Source: Chamaecrista fasciculata (Eukaryota; Streptophyta; Magnoliopsida; Fabales; Fabaceae). From it: a stretch of 64,000 bases of DNA. The stretch spans positions 61,014-125,013 of the forward strand of contig QANZ01007279.1 of assembly GCA_003254925.1 (NCBI GenBank), read 5' to 3'. Below are positions 1 to 12,965 of this stretch, piece by piece. Every line of letters starts with the position of its first letter. The stretch's first letter is position 1. The translations under genes and the position numbers were made by a program. The notes beneath the pieces were generated by a model that worked only from the letters and a program-made list of their open reading frames with translations, did not search any database and was not told where the DNA came from.

Positions 1-343
1 TGACAGGTGTACAGGAGAGGCTCGCTTATGACTAAACCCATGCAGGACTCTCCGGGTCGGTCCAGCAACTTGTAACCCTTACATAATTGCATCATGACTC
101 TCGAGAAGCATCTAGTGCATGTATCTCTATACACCGAGGTCATGCTGGTCTTGGTTCATTTACGCTCCCACGTGAATGATCGACCAGGGACAGTTTTAGA
201 TTATTTATCATATAATTAATCAAGGATTGTTATCATAGTAAACACGCTAATAATATGATAACCATTAATTTATCTCCATAAATTAATTAATATGTTCAAA
301 ACATATTTATAAAATGATTGGCCCTAGGGCACAATCTCCAACA
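1..343 (-). mobile_element. Copia-family LTR, inverted partial copy
   Basis: This is the 5' end of the same LTR family seen at 1151-3039, 8969-11060 and 44341-46528, but in reverse orientation. It ends at 343 with ..CTCCAACA, the reverse of an LTR start. It runs off the left edge, so it may be a solo LTR or the first LTR of a whole minus-strand element. It abuts pol sequence at 344 without spacer, which suggests insertion into the pol region of the element to its right. Confidence 0.8.
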
Positions 344-1103
344 GAATCATGGTTTAGTCCTGAGCAAGAAACAGTGTCCCAAGACACTTGATGAGCGAGG
401 ACGCATGAGTGGTATCCCTTATGCTTCGGCAATATGATCCATCATGTATGCCATGCTGTGTACTCGACCCGATGTGTCGTTTGCCCTGAGCATGACGAGC
501 CGGTTCCAACAAGACCCTGGTGAAGATCATTGAACCGCTGTCAAAAACATCCTTAAGTACTTGAGAAGAACAAAGGATAAACTCTTGGTTTATGGTGGAA
601 CTGATGAAGAGCTATGTGTAATTGGTTACACAGACGCCAGTTTCCAAACCGACCAAGATGATTTTAAATCGCAGTCTGAATACGTGTTTCTCCTGAGCGG
701 TGGCAGCGTGAGTTGGAAGAGTTCCAAGTAGAGCACGATTGCTGATTCTACAACGGAGTCTGAGTATATAGCAGCATCAGATGCAACGAAGGAGGTTGTG
801 TGGATTAGGAAGTTCATTGCTGAGCTTGGAGTGGTTCCGACCATTGCTGATCCCATAACCTTGTATTGTGATAATAGTGGTGCCATTGCACAAGCCAAGG
901 AGTCCCGATCCCACCAGAGGACCAAGCACATACTCAGATGTTATCACCTTGTTAGAGAGATTGTTGACAGAGGTGTTATCAAGATATGCAAAGTAGCAGG
1001 CGAGGATAATGTTGCCGATCCTCTTACGAAGCCTCTTTCACGGGTCATACATGAACGCCATGTAACGTCGATGGGGATTAGACACATTGATCAGTGTACC
1101 TAG
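344..1103 (+). pseudogene. Ty1/copia pol fragment (end of RT plus RNase H), broken
   Basis: The segment is closely similar to the last 760 bases of the intact copia polyprotein at 24577-25336. It covers the end of the reverse transcriptase region and the RNase H domain, including the CDNSGA motif and the terminal region ending at TAG 1101-1103. Three in-frame stops break it: TGA at 435-437, TGA at 531-533 and TAG at 729-731. At each place the intact copy has a sense codon (GGA, TGG, CAG), and the changes include G-to-A and C-to-T transitions, as expected from decay of methylated DNA. The longest open piece starts at Met 798. It cannot make a functional product. Confidence 0.9.
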
Positions 1104-1150
1104 CGTAGGAACAGTTAGATTGATGATTGTACCTAGTGCAAGTGGGAGTT

Positions 1151-3039
1151 TGATGGAGATTGTGCCCTAGGGCCAATCATTTTATATGTTTTGTTTGAAC
1201 ATATTTCTTTTTGATTAATTTATAGATGATAAATTATGTCGTTATCATATTATTAGCATGTTTACTGTGATAACAGTCCTTGATTAATTATGTGATAATT
1301 AATCTAAATTGTCCCTAGTCGATTATTCTCGTGGGAACGTGAATGAACCAAGACCAGCATGACCTCGGTGTATAGAGATACATGCACATGATGCTTCTCG
1401 AGAGTCATGGTGCAATTATGTAAAGGTTACAAGTTGCTGGACCGACCCGGAGAGTCCTGCATGGGTTTAGTCATTAGCTAGTCTCTCCTGTACACCTGTC
1501 ACGATGCCCTTAGACTTGAGGTCTTGACTATTCCGGCGTTGTGGATGCTGAACTTTGGCCTAGTCCAACGTTGCCTGTAACAGGGTAGCCATACAGGCTA
1601 GGTACGGGTTTAGTTGTTTACCGTGCTAAGGAATGTGGTTGACCAAGATGGAATTTTGTCCCTCATTAAGATGAGAGATATTTAAATGGCGCCCTCGATG
1701 AGTCTGTCCAAGGAATGTGTGGCCACACAGTGAAATGGGACTAACTCAAGGAATCGAGAATGTTATGGTTTGGTTTAAGGATGACTTTCCCGTGCCTTAT
1801 CCAAGACCAAAATATCGTGTGACAATAGGGATTATGACAAGGTGGTACTAAGGTTAAATCGGTTTTGTTAAAACGATAAGTCACGTGTTTTTGGTAGTCG
1901 TGATGGCTTGCTAGAGTCCACTCTCGACTTGTGAGTCATAGAGATAACTTGCTGCCAACTTCACGTGAGGCCTGCTACACACGAGCAGGATCAAGACACC
2001 GCAATGGGACACGAATTAGGGTTAATTCGTGAGTCACTTTAGTGACACAATTTAAGACATAGTTGAATGTCTTAGGACATGAAATCTTGTCTTAAATAAT
2101 ATCTACGTTTATGATATTTAAATTTGTTAGACAAGTTTAAATGTATTAATTGTTAAATAGTTAATTTGATTAATCTATTTACAATTAAATTCTTGTTTAA
2201 AATATTAGGGAATAATAAATTGGATAAGCCTCCTAAAAGTTAGGGGATTATTGATTTACTAAATTCTCCAATATTAGGATAACAAGAATGAGGGTGGCGC
2301 CTCATGCTTTTGTTTTTGATTAATAAAATTGTTCTGTTAATTAGATTCAAGATTTAAATTTGAATTCAAGATTTGATTTTGATTTCAAGATTCAAATTTT
2401 GAATTAAGATATTAGGGTAATATTTTAATTCAATATTATTAGGGAATTGATAAGTTGGTTATAACTTCCTAAGAGTTAGGGTTGTTATTTTGATTTATTA
2501 AATTCCTTAAAAAGGAGATGGGGATGACGCATTGCTTGTGGATCCATGTGCAATATTTGATCTTGCATTTTGAATCTCAAGAGTGCATTTTGAATTCAAA
2601 TTAAGATATTAATGTAATATTTTAATTAAGAATTCAAGTCCTAAAATTATAATATTAGTGTAATCTTATAATTTTAATAATTTGATAATTCACTAATTTT
2701 GGGATTCCCTAATTATAATTATCAATTCCCTAACTCTATAAATACACTAGAGAAGTCGACTTGCCTAACCTTTTGAAGAAAAATTCGCCTAACCCTAATT
2801 CCTAGAGAGAGAAATCGACTTTTCCAAGTGAGAGGAGAATTTCGACTTCTCGGAGGAAGGACATTTTAGAGTGAACTTCTCGGAATCGCATAATTCAAAC
2901 CCACCGATTGTTTTGAGATATACATTCTTTCTTTACTAGCATAAATACAGATAGTGGATCCTGGAAGAGAATTATAGAGTTGGCAAAAATTTTAATTTTA
3001 AGTTATTTTTCCGCTGCGCTCTTCTATGATTTCCCAACA
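1151..3039 (+). mobile_element. 3' LTR of the decayed copia element
   Basis: It starts TGATGGAGATTGTGCCC and ends ATTTCCCAACA. A purine-rich stretch (AAGTGGGAG, 1140-1148) precedes it, as expected for a polypurine tract. The body matches the LTRs at 8969-11060 (reverse) and 44341-46528 and, more distantly, those of the intact element at 17716 and 25386. The 3' boundary is only 211 bases from the stop codon of the NHL gene. Confidence 0.85.
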
Positions 3040-3249
3040 GATAATATACCTTGTTTGAGCTATTTAGTGGGGCTTTTGCAACACATTGGCCAAAAATGAT
3101 TCCTTCATAACCGGATGGTTTTGCTAAGTGCAGAATCTATGCCTCTTAGAGTTACAGGATTAAAGCAGAATCTATGCTTTAAAGCACATGTTCAATGTCA
3201 AAGAGAATAACATAATACTAAAGAAAGAAAAATATGTAACACCTAAAGT

Positions 3250-6200
3250 TTACTGAGTTTTGAAACGGAAGGACTCCTCAGGCATATACTTAGTCCTCAT
3301 ATTGTAATGATCAAACTTTGGATTGTTATAATCAACTGCTCTCATCTCAACCGGCTTTGGCTCCGCTCCAACTCCCCCGTAAACCACTTCTCCGCTCTTC
3401 TCGCGTTGCCGATGCCTTGACTTCTCTTTTTGGCTCTTGGATTTGCTGTACGGTGGAATCTCACTTGATCCATAGAACTCGGCGTACTCCTGTCGTTTTG
3501 ATGACCGGTGCTTGCTCGACAAAGAGGGATCCTTGAGACTGCTTGATCTGATCTTTGGAGGCTTCATTTCTGAATACTTCTCGGCCATGTTCGGTGTATG
3601 GATCTGTCTGTTTTCAACAACAGGAGCAGGAGGAACTTTCCTATCAACCAATGGAGGATCGACTTCGTCTTCAGGCATCCGAAGATGATCTTTTAATGGG
3701 GTGAGACCTCTCTTGGGGCCGTCAGATCTAAAGCGGGAGGGTATGAATTGAGAAAACGCACTACCCAATGCTTCAAGGGAGAGCTTAGAAAGATCAATGA
3801 TAAGCTGTCCAAAAGATGGCCATCCTGGCTCCTCTTTGCTGCTCTCCAAGATAGGCACAAGTTTCTCGTTACCTGCTTGGCCTTTGAATCCTCTTCCCGA
3901 CGGTTGCTGCAGCATTACGAAGTGTAGTTAACCAGATAGGATAAAATAATTTCTTAATTTAGAGTGAACACAGAGCGCATAATATAAAAACTTTCAGAAT
4001 TTCTGCAGTGTAGTTATCCAACCACAAATGATGCAATGATTTTTAAGATATAGTGTGAACGTTACAGACAACAATAAGATTTCATAGTTTTTGCCAAGTG
4101 ACACTAAATTTCTGTAAGAAATGAAGAAAAATGAAGTTCTTACTGGCAAAAAAGCAGGATCATAGTTTCAAATAAACCTAGTCATGCTCTTGTTTCTCAA
4201 TATGCAGAGGTTTCTATGATAAAGCAGAGTGAAATTTTGCCAATCTCGTAAAGTTGTGGCCAATACGTCAAATGCCTCTGTATATTCTATTTCTACTAAT
4301 ATTATACAAGAAAAATAGACATACCATCTTTGAGAACAAAGAGGATCCGAAACCCTGCTGGAGGATGCATGTGGCATATCCTACTATGACGGCACCAACG
4401 ACTGTGAGAATATCTGCAGAAAGTGTCACCAAGAAAAATGAAAATTAACACAACAATTAAATATTTAAATGTAATAGAAAACATCAAATGAACTTAGCAA
4501 AAGTGCAAGTGTGCAACATCATAGGCAATGATATAAAGTCAAAGGAACATCAAGTAAGTTAAATTCTGTTTTAAAACTTACATTATTCATTTTTCCCCAT
4601 TCTCTTTTTAATAAGCAAACTCACATATCCGACAAACACCCATGCATGTGTATATTGTAAGTATATGAACTAAACTCACCATTAAAGACATTATATATTG
4701 TATCTACCGAACAAATCAACCAGACCAGAACCTACTATATTGTTTATATTAGGATGACCTCGCTATCATCCCAACTTGTCTAGACTCAAAAGTTTTCCAT
4801 GGTATTTAATCGACAATTCAACACTAATGCCATACCATCAACATATAGCATTTTCTGTCATCTTTTTCTTATTCATAATTGATATAGAACATTTTAACAG
4901 TTTCATGATTTCTTCTCATTATTTCTTTGTTCCTCTTTATTGTGTTCGTGAGGGGGCACTTGACATAGGCACAACTTCAGCATCAGAATTATCCAGCAAA
5001 GATCATAATCTTTAGTCTTAGTGTTTTAGTCATTCATAACTTACTTGTACTTTGGAAGGTCGAAGATGAACCAATATATCATTATCTTTTACAGAGGTTA
5101 CAATCACACTAAGAAACAAATAAATCAAACAAACTACAAGAACTTAAACCTGTAGTGGAAATTGAACTGTATTGGTTATCACAATCCTCCTGGCTGAGAG
5201 AGATTTGCCGAAGAGCAGCATTTCCTCTATCAATGACCAATAAAGAACAGGTTGGCCTAACATATACCACATCAAAATCATTTGAAAACTTAGCATCCTC
5301 ACTGGGGCCATCCCGGTAGCCTGCTACATTTGACTTTCCTCCAGCAATGGTTGTCACACCTGAAAATAATTACCAAGCTAAGAAAAATTATTCATTTTCA
5401 CAAATTTCATTAATGCTCCTTCCCATATAAGAGATCTCATCTATCACTAGCTAAGTGAGCATGGAATCCCATAGTTGGCCGTTCTGTGTTATACATGCAG
5501 GATAAGTTCATACCCTTCGGGCCTAACTAATCTGAGTTAAAGCAAGCAATCACAACAACGCAATATATGGGTCTCGGGTTTCTTTCATGCTAAACAGCAT
5601 CTCCAGTAAGGTTCAAAACTTACAGTAGATAGTAAAGGAGAATATTACTTATAGCAAATACTAAATAAGAATATTCCTTAACTGCATCTCAAAGTATACA
5701 TAACAGTTCTATATTGAATTTCATCAACTGAGTTTCATATTTAAACTCCATTCTAATATTATCAGAAATTAAAAGACCATCTAGACTCTGGACTGGATCC
5801 TGAAACCTCAAAGTTCAGATATTACATACCAGAATCTCCAATCTTTCTGATGGCCAGGTTTTGGATATCGGCAACATAAACATTACCCTTATCGTCCATA
5901 GTGATGCCTTGGGGATGGTTAAAACGAGCATCACTTGGTTTTCCATCAACATGTCCTGTGTAACCCTGAAACGACCCTGCCACTAACCTTGCTCTACTAT
6001 CTGCACCAACATAAAGCGAAAACACAAAGAATAAAAACTAAATCTTATTAATAAAGATATACAGAAAAGACAGAAAAACTGATTCACTAGCTAGATAACT
6101 TTCATTTGATAGGCTTCATTCTCAATTTATAAGAAACATTTCAACCAAAATATAAGTAATCCACAATCTTCAACTCCATCGCCTTTTTTCTGCGCCAGTC

Positions 6201-7043
6201 AAATGCTATCGATGCCTAACACGTAGTATCAGTCAACACAGACAAGTTTGATCAAATCAACTTAATTATAATTACAAAGGAAAGAGTAAAGAAGAAACTA
6301 TACATTGTGATAATGGCGGTGTAATTCGAACAATGTTGCTATTTATAGAATCAACAGCAAACAGTTCATCATCTTCAGAGACACGAATCCTATAAGGAAC
6401 GACCCCAATCTCATTCCCTTCTACGACGGTCTCAACCACATAACCATTCTCAAATTGAATAACATTCCCATCTGAAAAGCATTTAAACACATACCAGACC
6501 AAAAGAATACCATATTATGTAGACAACTAAGTAATTATCACAAAGAAATGATTCTTATAAGAGGCAACATCTAACCTGACTGAGGCGTCTTGGAGGTGGA
6601 CCTTGTCCACTTGAGAAGTGAAGAAAGATGCTTAATCAATGGTCCTGAATAATCCAAATTATTTGGCCAAAGGAACCAAAAAAAAAAACTTAATAAAAAC
6701 TAAAGCATACCCACTTTGTATATAGATCCCAAGAATCCAATATTTTTAAAAAACAAAAGGGAAAGGCAAACGAGTGAGATAGGGTATTTATTTGACAACT
6801 TATCAGCATTAAGAACAACAAATTAGAACGAGAAGAACGTATACCAAAGGGAAATCGAACAGAAATGCTAACACTAGGATCGTAATTAGGCATACCCATT
6901 TGTGAAAAACAGATCAGCAAAATACAAATTGTGAATGAAACAGCGAAGCAATTATTACCAGTAGGAGCTGCCTGAGCGTGAAAATGAAGAGAGTAAGAGA
7001 CAGCAAGAGCCAATAACGCGCACAGAAGGGTGTGATTTCTCAT
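3250..7043 (-). CDS. NHL-repeat membrane protein (plant, 482 aa, seven coding exons)
   Basis: I placed the exons by GT-AG borders and phase: 7043-6959, 6644-6576, 6471-6304, 6000-5830, 5359-5150, 4413-4325 and 3906-3250 (1449 bases with stop TAA). The protein starts with a hydrophobic signal peptide (about residues 1-26). NHL repeats lie at about 55-230; clear ones are the ARFNHPQGITMDDKGNVYVAD and FDVVYVRPTCSLLVIDRGN regions. Exon 6 encodes one membrane helix (about 236-255, VVGAVIVGYATCIL). The last exon is a basic, Ser/Lys-rich tail with no recognised domain. This is the architecture of a conserved plant NHL-domain family: an extracytoplasmic beta-propeller, one TM segment and a cytosolic tail. 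The biochemical role is unknown and I assign none. All splice sites are canonical and no lesion is visible. Confidence 0.93.
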
Positions 7044-7450
7044 GGTTCTTCTCGAAATGCTACGAGCAGAGGCAAAGAATGGAAGAGAGCGAAAAGCTCA
7101 GAGACTCTAAACTATACAACAAAAAGAAGAAGAAGAAGAAGAAGAAGAGAGTGAGAAGAAGAAAGAGACATATTGTGGGTGAACTAAGAAAACAATTGGT
7201 GAGTTCGTCTTCTTCAGCACATAGCAAACTGTACAAAGAAAACCCAGTTTGGGTGTGTCTCACCGCCTCTCACAGTCTCACACAAGTAAACACGCTCTTT
7301 TACTCTTTCTCTTTCTTTCTCTCTCCACTTTGTGAATTGCTTTTTCATTCACATTTTTTTTTCTTTCTTAACTTTTTCGTCTTTTCTTTACTTTCTCAAT
7401 CTGTGGAAAGTGGGTTATTTTTTACTTTTCTCCCATTTGATACCTAATTA
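7044..7450 (-). promoter_or_regulatory. 5' UTR and proximal promoter region of the NHL gene
   Basis: Upstream of the ATG at 7043 the coding-strand sequence is C/T-rich. It includes a (CTT)n microsatellite (seen as AAG repeats at 7123-7149) and further pyrimidine runs to about 7400, as is common in plant 5' UTRs. I cannot fix a transcription start or TATA box. The ORFs in this stretch are low-complexity products of the microsatellite. Confidence 0.45.
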
Positions 7451-7560
7451 AAACACTAGCCATTAAAATCGCTCAAACATAAGCATGAAAAATTATTATT
7501 TCGCATTTTGTTGACTTATTTTTTTAATAAAAAATAAAAAAAATTAATTTTATAAAAATT

Positions 7561-7945
7561 TGGGTAAATTACACTTTGGTACCCTGTGGTTTGACCCTAT
7601 TTCACTTTGGTACCACGTGGTTTGAAACTTGACACTTTGGTACCCTGTGGTATTCTCCATTAACACTTTGGTACCCTTTGGGTTTATTTTGTAATTTTAA
7701 CCACAACCAATTTTACTAAAATTACACATTGACCAAAAGTGATACGAGACCAAATCTGACTAAAAGATATGATCAATTTTGCAACCTGACTAAAAGATAT
7801 GTGACCAAAAGTGTTACGAGACCAAATCTGTAACTATTTGTAAAGAAATGAGACTAAAAGTGCAACAAAAAAGTTATGAGACCAAATTAAAACCTGAGTA
7901 AAAGTTATGGGACCAAAAATGCACTTTGACCTTTTTAAAAAATTG
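7561..7945. mobile_element. Foldback MULE remnants (two single arms)
   Basis: 7561-7740 starts GGGTAAATTACACTTTGG and carries repeated 'ACTTTGGTACCctgtggt' units. It matches the left arm of the complete foldback at 55410-55837, but no partner arm follows. 7741-7935 resembles the right arm of the foldback at 37360-37717 (repeated 'gaccaaa..' units ending ..TTTGACC). This looks like two broken elements side by side. Confidence 0.6.
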
Positions 7946-8157
7946 ATTTTTCTTTTAGTATTTAATATTTAAATGTAGAAGACACTAAATCATACCCTCA
8001 TGGTATTGCCAAAGTTATAAAGACATCAATGGGAAGATGATTCCTCTCAGGGACTCACACAACAATGAACCATGGACCTTTCACTTGCTTTCCTTTTTTA
8101 TGCGGTTCTCTCAGAACATGTGGTATGAAACACATGCTACAGTGTCACTCTTAGTTC
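7946..8157. other. Unassigned spacer
   Basis: AT-rich sequence with a short segment (about 8040-8150) of mixed composition. I see no gene, RNA or clear repeat here. Confidence 0.3.
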
Positions 8158-8359
8158 AGGCTGGTCTTAGTTCAGTTCGAGTTCCCACTTGAATGAGCGA
8201 CCAGGGACAATTTAGATTAATTATCTCATAATTAATCACGGACTGTTATCATAGTAAACATGCTAATAATATGATAACCATTAATTTATCTCTATAAATT
8301 AATTGATATGTTCCAAACATATCTATAGGATGATTGGCCCTAGGGCATAATCTCCATCA
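8158..8359 (-). mobile_element. LTR fragment of the copia family, reverse orientation
   Basis: About 200 bases match the terminal part of the reversed LTR at 10860-11060 and end ..ATCTCCATCA. The rest of the LTR is missing on the left. It is joined directly to plus-oriented leader sequence at 8365. Confidence 0.75.
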
Positions 8360-8364
8360 TGGGT

Positions 8365-8960
8365 ATGGTGTTGGATATGGCTCTAGGTAATTTTGATAAA
8401 TACGGCCTGTGTGTCGTCTCCCTAAATTCTGAATGTAATTTTATTTTTCACCTCAATGTAAATAAGGTTTCCCAATGTAATTTTATTTTTCTTTTTAGAA
8501 AAATTCTCTCATTGGCTTGAGGGAATTTAGGGTAGATGAGCCATATCTAAGCACGGTTATATTTATGCATTTAGTATTTTGTATGAGATGCAAATTGGCG
8601 CTAGATGTATGTTTAGGGGTGCGATTTTAACATGCAAAGTTTTATTTTTACGCGCAACCACGTATACGATACGAGCGTTGGATTTTGTATGAGATACAAA
8701 ATTCGTGCACGTGTTTATATGTATATGATACATAGGGATAAACACTTGGCACACTCGTTTAATTTTAAAATTGGATTTAAAATTGAACCAAAATTAATTA
8801 GAGATTGATTAGTTGATTAAGTACAAATTTAAAAACTAAAAAGTGATGAGGAAGATTTTCCTCTTATTTAACTCAATGTAAACATTTTTGTTTAGTGTTA
8901 ACAATAATAGGAGTTTTGTTACAAAAATCATCAACATAGTATCAGAGTTTACGAGTTGAT
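8365..8960 (+). mobile_element. Copia leader (5' untranslated) fragment
   Basis: From GTGTTGGATATGGCTCTAGG onward this matches the untranslated leader of the intact copia element at about 20337-20790, including the 'tacggcctg.gtgtcgtctccct' and 'gtatatgatacat' segments. It contains no gag or pol. The opposed orientation of the adjoining LTR piece shows rearrangement. Confidence 0.7.
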
Positions 8961-8968
8961 GTTATTAC

Positions 8969-11060
8969 TGTTGGGAAATCACAGAGCGGCAGCGCAGCGG
9001 AAGCGATGAAATAAAAATAAAATAATAATAAACTTTGCGCAATACTTGTGATTTCCTACAGGATCCACTGTTTGAATTTAAACCAGTAAAGGAAGAAGTT
9101 TTACCTCAATGTTTCAATCGGCCCGGTTTATATGTTGCGACTCTGAGAAGTCCACTCCAAGTGTCCTTCCTCTGCCGGTGATCCACACGAACATTTTGCT
9201 GTCACCAAGGTGCTAGCCTTCAGTTCTTTTCTCCAACAGAACTTGGGACTCCAATCTACGGTTTCTTGAAATTCAAGAACAATTCTTGAATCAAGAGTGA
9301 TGGTGGCGCCAAGAACAACAAGAACTCCTTCTTGTTTTCTCTCTCAAAAAACCCTAATTAGAATGCAAGTCGATTTTTCTCTCTCTTGTTTTGAGGAACT
9401 CGACTGGCTTCTCTCTCTACAATTAGGGAGCTTAGAAATTTTTTCTCTCTAGGAAAATTCAAGTGACCAAGTCGACTTGCCCTAGGTCCTTTTATAGAGT
9501 TGGGAATTTGATAATTATAATTTAGGGAATCCCTAAATTAGTGGATTATCAAATCATAGAATTATAAGATTACAATAATATCATAATTTTATGACTTGAA
9601 TTCTTAATTAAAATATTACCTTAATATCTTAATTGAATTCAAAATGCAATCTTTGAGAATCAAAATGGAAGATCAAATATTCCTCCTTGTTCCCCAAGCC
9701 ATGCGCCTTCCCCTCTCCCTTTATTAGGAATTTAATAAATCAAAATAACATTCCTAACTTTTAGGAAGTTATAACTAACTTATATATTTCCTAACAATAT
9801 TGAATTAAGATAATACCCTATTATCTTTAATTCAAAATTTGAATCTTGAAATCAAAATCATATCTTGAATTCAAATTCAAATCATGACATTAATTAACAA
9901 AACATTTCCATTAATTAAAATCAAGATAATAGAGGCGCCACCCTCATGCCTTCCTATCCTAATATTAGTGAATTTAATAAATCAATGATCTCCTAACTTT
10001 TAGGAAGCTTATCCAATTTATTATTCCCTAATATTTTAAACAAGAATATAATTGTAAATAGATTAATCCAATTAACTATTTAACAATTAATATATTTAAA
10101 CTTGTCCAACAAATTTAAATATTACAAATGTAGATTTTATTTAAGACAAGACTTCATGTCCCAGACATTCAGCTATGTCTTAAATCGTGTCACTACAGTG
10201 ACTCACGAATTAATCCTAATTCGCGTCCCTTTAAGCGGTGTCTAGATCCTGCTCATGTGTGACCCAGTAGGCCCCGCGCGAAGTTGGCAGCAAGCCATCT
10301 CTATGACTCACAAGTCGAGAGCGGACTATAGCAAGCCATCACGACTACCCAAAACACGTGAGTTATCGTTTTATCAAAACCGATTTAACCTTAGTACCAC
10401 CCTGTCATAGACCCTATTGTCACACAATATTTTGGTCATGGATAAGGCACGGGAAAGTCATCCTTAATCCAAACCACAACTTTCTCGATTTCCTGAGTAA
10501 GTCCCATTTCCCTGTGTGGCCACACATTCCTTGGACAGACTCATCGAGGGCGCCAGTTAAATATCTCTCATCTTTAATGAGGGACAAAATTCCATCTTGG
10601 TCAACCAAACCCGTACCTAGCCTGTATGGCTACCCTACTACGGGCAACGTTGGACTAGGCCAAAGTTCGACAACTACAACGCCGGAATAGTCAAGACCTC
10701 ATGTCTAAGGCGTCGTGACAGGTGTACAGGAGAGGCTAGCTAATGACTAAACCCATGCAGGACTCTCCGGGTCGGTCCAACAATATGTAACCCCTTACAT
10801 AACTGCACCATGACTCTCGTGCGGCATCTAGTGCATGTATCTCTATACACCGAGGTCATGCTGGTCTTGGTTCATTTCAAGTTCCCACTTGAATGAGCGA
10901 CCAACGACAATTTAGATTAATTATCACATAATTAATCAGAGATTGTTATCATAGTAAACATGCTAATAATATGATAACGACTCAATTTATCATCCATAAA
11001 TTAGTCAATCGATATGTTCACACATATAAAATGATTGGCCCTAGGGCACAATCTCCATCA
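8969..11060 (-). mobile_element. Solo LTR, copia family, with 5-bp TSD
   Basis: On the plus strand it starts TGTTGGGAAATC and ends ATCTCCATCA, the reverse complement of the family LTR. It is flanked by the direct repeat ATTAC (8964-8968 and 11061-11065). Complete ends, the 5-bp repeat and no internal region mark a solo LTR formed by LTR-LTR recombination. ORFs inside it are incidental. Confidence 0.9.
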
Positions 11061-11065
11061 ATTAC

Positions 11066-11306
11066 ATGTCCTTTATTAACAAGTTGACTTTTGGCTTTTA
11101 TTGCTAGTATCAGACCCAAGAATATTTTTTGTCTTTCATTGACAAGTCCACATTCGATCTTTATTGCCACAATCCTCACGTCATTCATAAGTGAGTCACA
11201 ATCGTCCTTAATCGAGGACACCCACTAATGTTTTTCATTCAGTCATCATCTTTCTCCAACGACAACTATGTCTATGAAAACAAATAATTCCCTACAAGAC
11301 CCAAAG
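11066..11306. other. Unassigned spacer
   Basis: Non-coding sequence between two transposon insertions. Nothing recognisable. Confidence 0.3.
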
Positions 11307-12469
11307 TGTAATACCCCAAGGTATTATATTAAACATTAGATTTAGTATTTAACTCAAAAGTAAATTATGTAGTTAATCAAGAAGTCTTAATGAGCTTGTG
11401 GTTAAATTTTGGGAGCTATCTGACTCAAGAATTTTATCCAAGTTGCATTTTAATTTAATTAAAAGATACTTTTGAATAAGAAATAATAACCGATAGATAT
11501 AATATTTTTGAAAATAAATTATATATTTGGAACCTACTCTTTGCAACGAATCCAACGATATAAATTTTGTCAAAAAATTATGTATCTATACTTTTGAGCT
11601 TTTAGGGAAGTTTTGAAAGAATTCAAACGTTTCTGGACAATACACTGATTTTTTGGTCAACTTTTACTCTCAGAAATTGACTTTTACCCTCCCAAATCTG
11701 GCTGAAATTATAAAATAGCGCCACTCCCTTTTTATATCAACTCAAGTCTCTCTCTCTTTCATTTTTTCCATTTTTCTCTCCCGACTCTCACTCACCTCTC
11801 CCTCTTCCCTTGCGGCCAGCCACCCATCTCCGCCTCCACTGCTCTGTCGCCGGCGAGAACTCGCCGGACAACCACCAGTTGTCGCTACAGTGCCGTCGCC
11901 GCCTCTCTTTCTTCTTGGTTTGTGGTTCTCCTCTATTTCTTTGCAATTTCGGTCCATTTTTTCTTAGGGTTCGAAACTTCTTTCATATTTATGGAAATTT
12001 CTGCCATATCCTACATATTTGAGATATTTTCTGCGCTCTTAATGTTTGTTTTGATGCTTGACTCCAGACATATGAATTTTGGGACCCGATAGGGTTTATG
12101 GTAAACTTTAATTGGAGATTTTGATAAAATCTTTGAGTTTTCTTAAAATTGTTGGTTTGGATGAGCTTAGTAGAAGATAATATTGATTTTTGGCCAAAGT
12201 CCATTTTGGTCCCTCAAGCCCATTGTTCCAAATAGGTCCCTCAATTATTTTTCGTTCCATATTGGTCCCTCAGTTATTCAAAACTTGTCAAAGTTGGTCC
12301 CTCTAACGTTTTCCATCTATTTTGCCGTTAAAAACAAAGGAAAAATAAGCTTTCATCCCCCAAAAGTTTTATTTTCTTATATTAAGGCCCTTTTCTTTTT
12401 ATAATAGGATCAAAACGTAAAAAAAGAAAATAAATTAAGATTGTAAGTGGATTTACCCAAAATACATAA

Positions 12470-12510
<41 letters not shown>

Positions 12511-12883
12511 GTTGTTGTTCTGTTTCTTGGTTTTGGTTCCCATGACAGCGACTATGGCTGCCGGAAACACTGTTGTCGTCGGCGGCGGCAGAAGTTTGAG
12601 TCAGAAGCTTGACGTTCAGACGCACTTGAAGAACTTAAACAAACCTTCTGGCTGCACTTTTCTTTTTTTGTTCTTTAAACTTTTTCTCATCGATATTCGC
12701 AACAATGGGGAAAGAAAGGAATTACCTTTTAGTTTCAAAAGGAGCTTTAATCTTTAGATGCTCTTGTCTCACTCTAAAGCTTCTGTTGTATGCAGGGACG
12801 GAGCTAGCGAGCCAGTGGGGGCCATCCCCCCCCCCCCCCCAAAATTTTTCTAATATATATATATATACCCAATCGTAAACTAT

Positions 12884-12965
12884 ATTTTAGTGCATGGTTC
12901 AGTGGTGGCCCCCTGTTCAAATTCATTTTTTCTTCCATGGTCTTGGGTTCGAAACGCGTGGGGCT
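12884..12965 (+). other. tRNA-like pol III promoter pair inside the hAT element
   Basis: An A-box-like TGGTTCAGTGG (12895-12905) is followed 51 bases later by a B-box-like GGTTCGAAAC (12946-12955), the layout of a tRNA or tRNA-derived SINE head. I see no cloverleaf and no SINE tail. It may be chance or a SINE relic. Confidence 0.3.

Noticed and set aside
7079..7447. Plus-strand ORF with poly-Lys opposite the NHL gene start
   Set aside because: It is the antisense of the C/T-rich 5' UTR microsatellite; no domain or codon bias.
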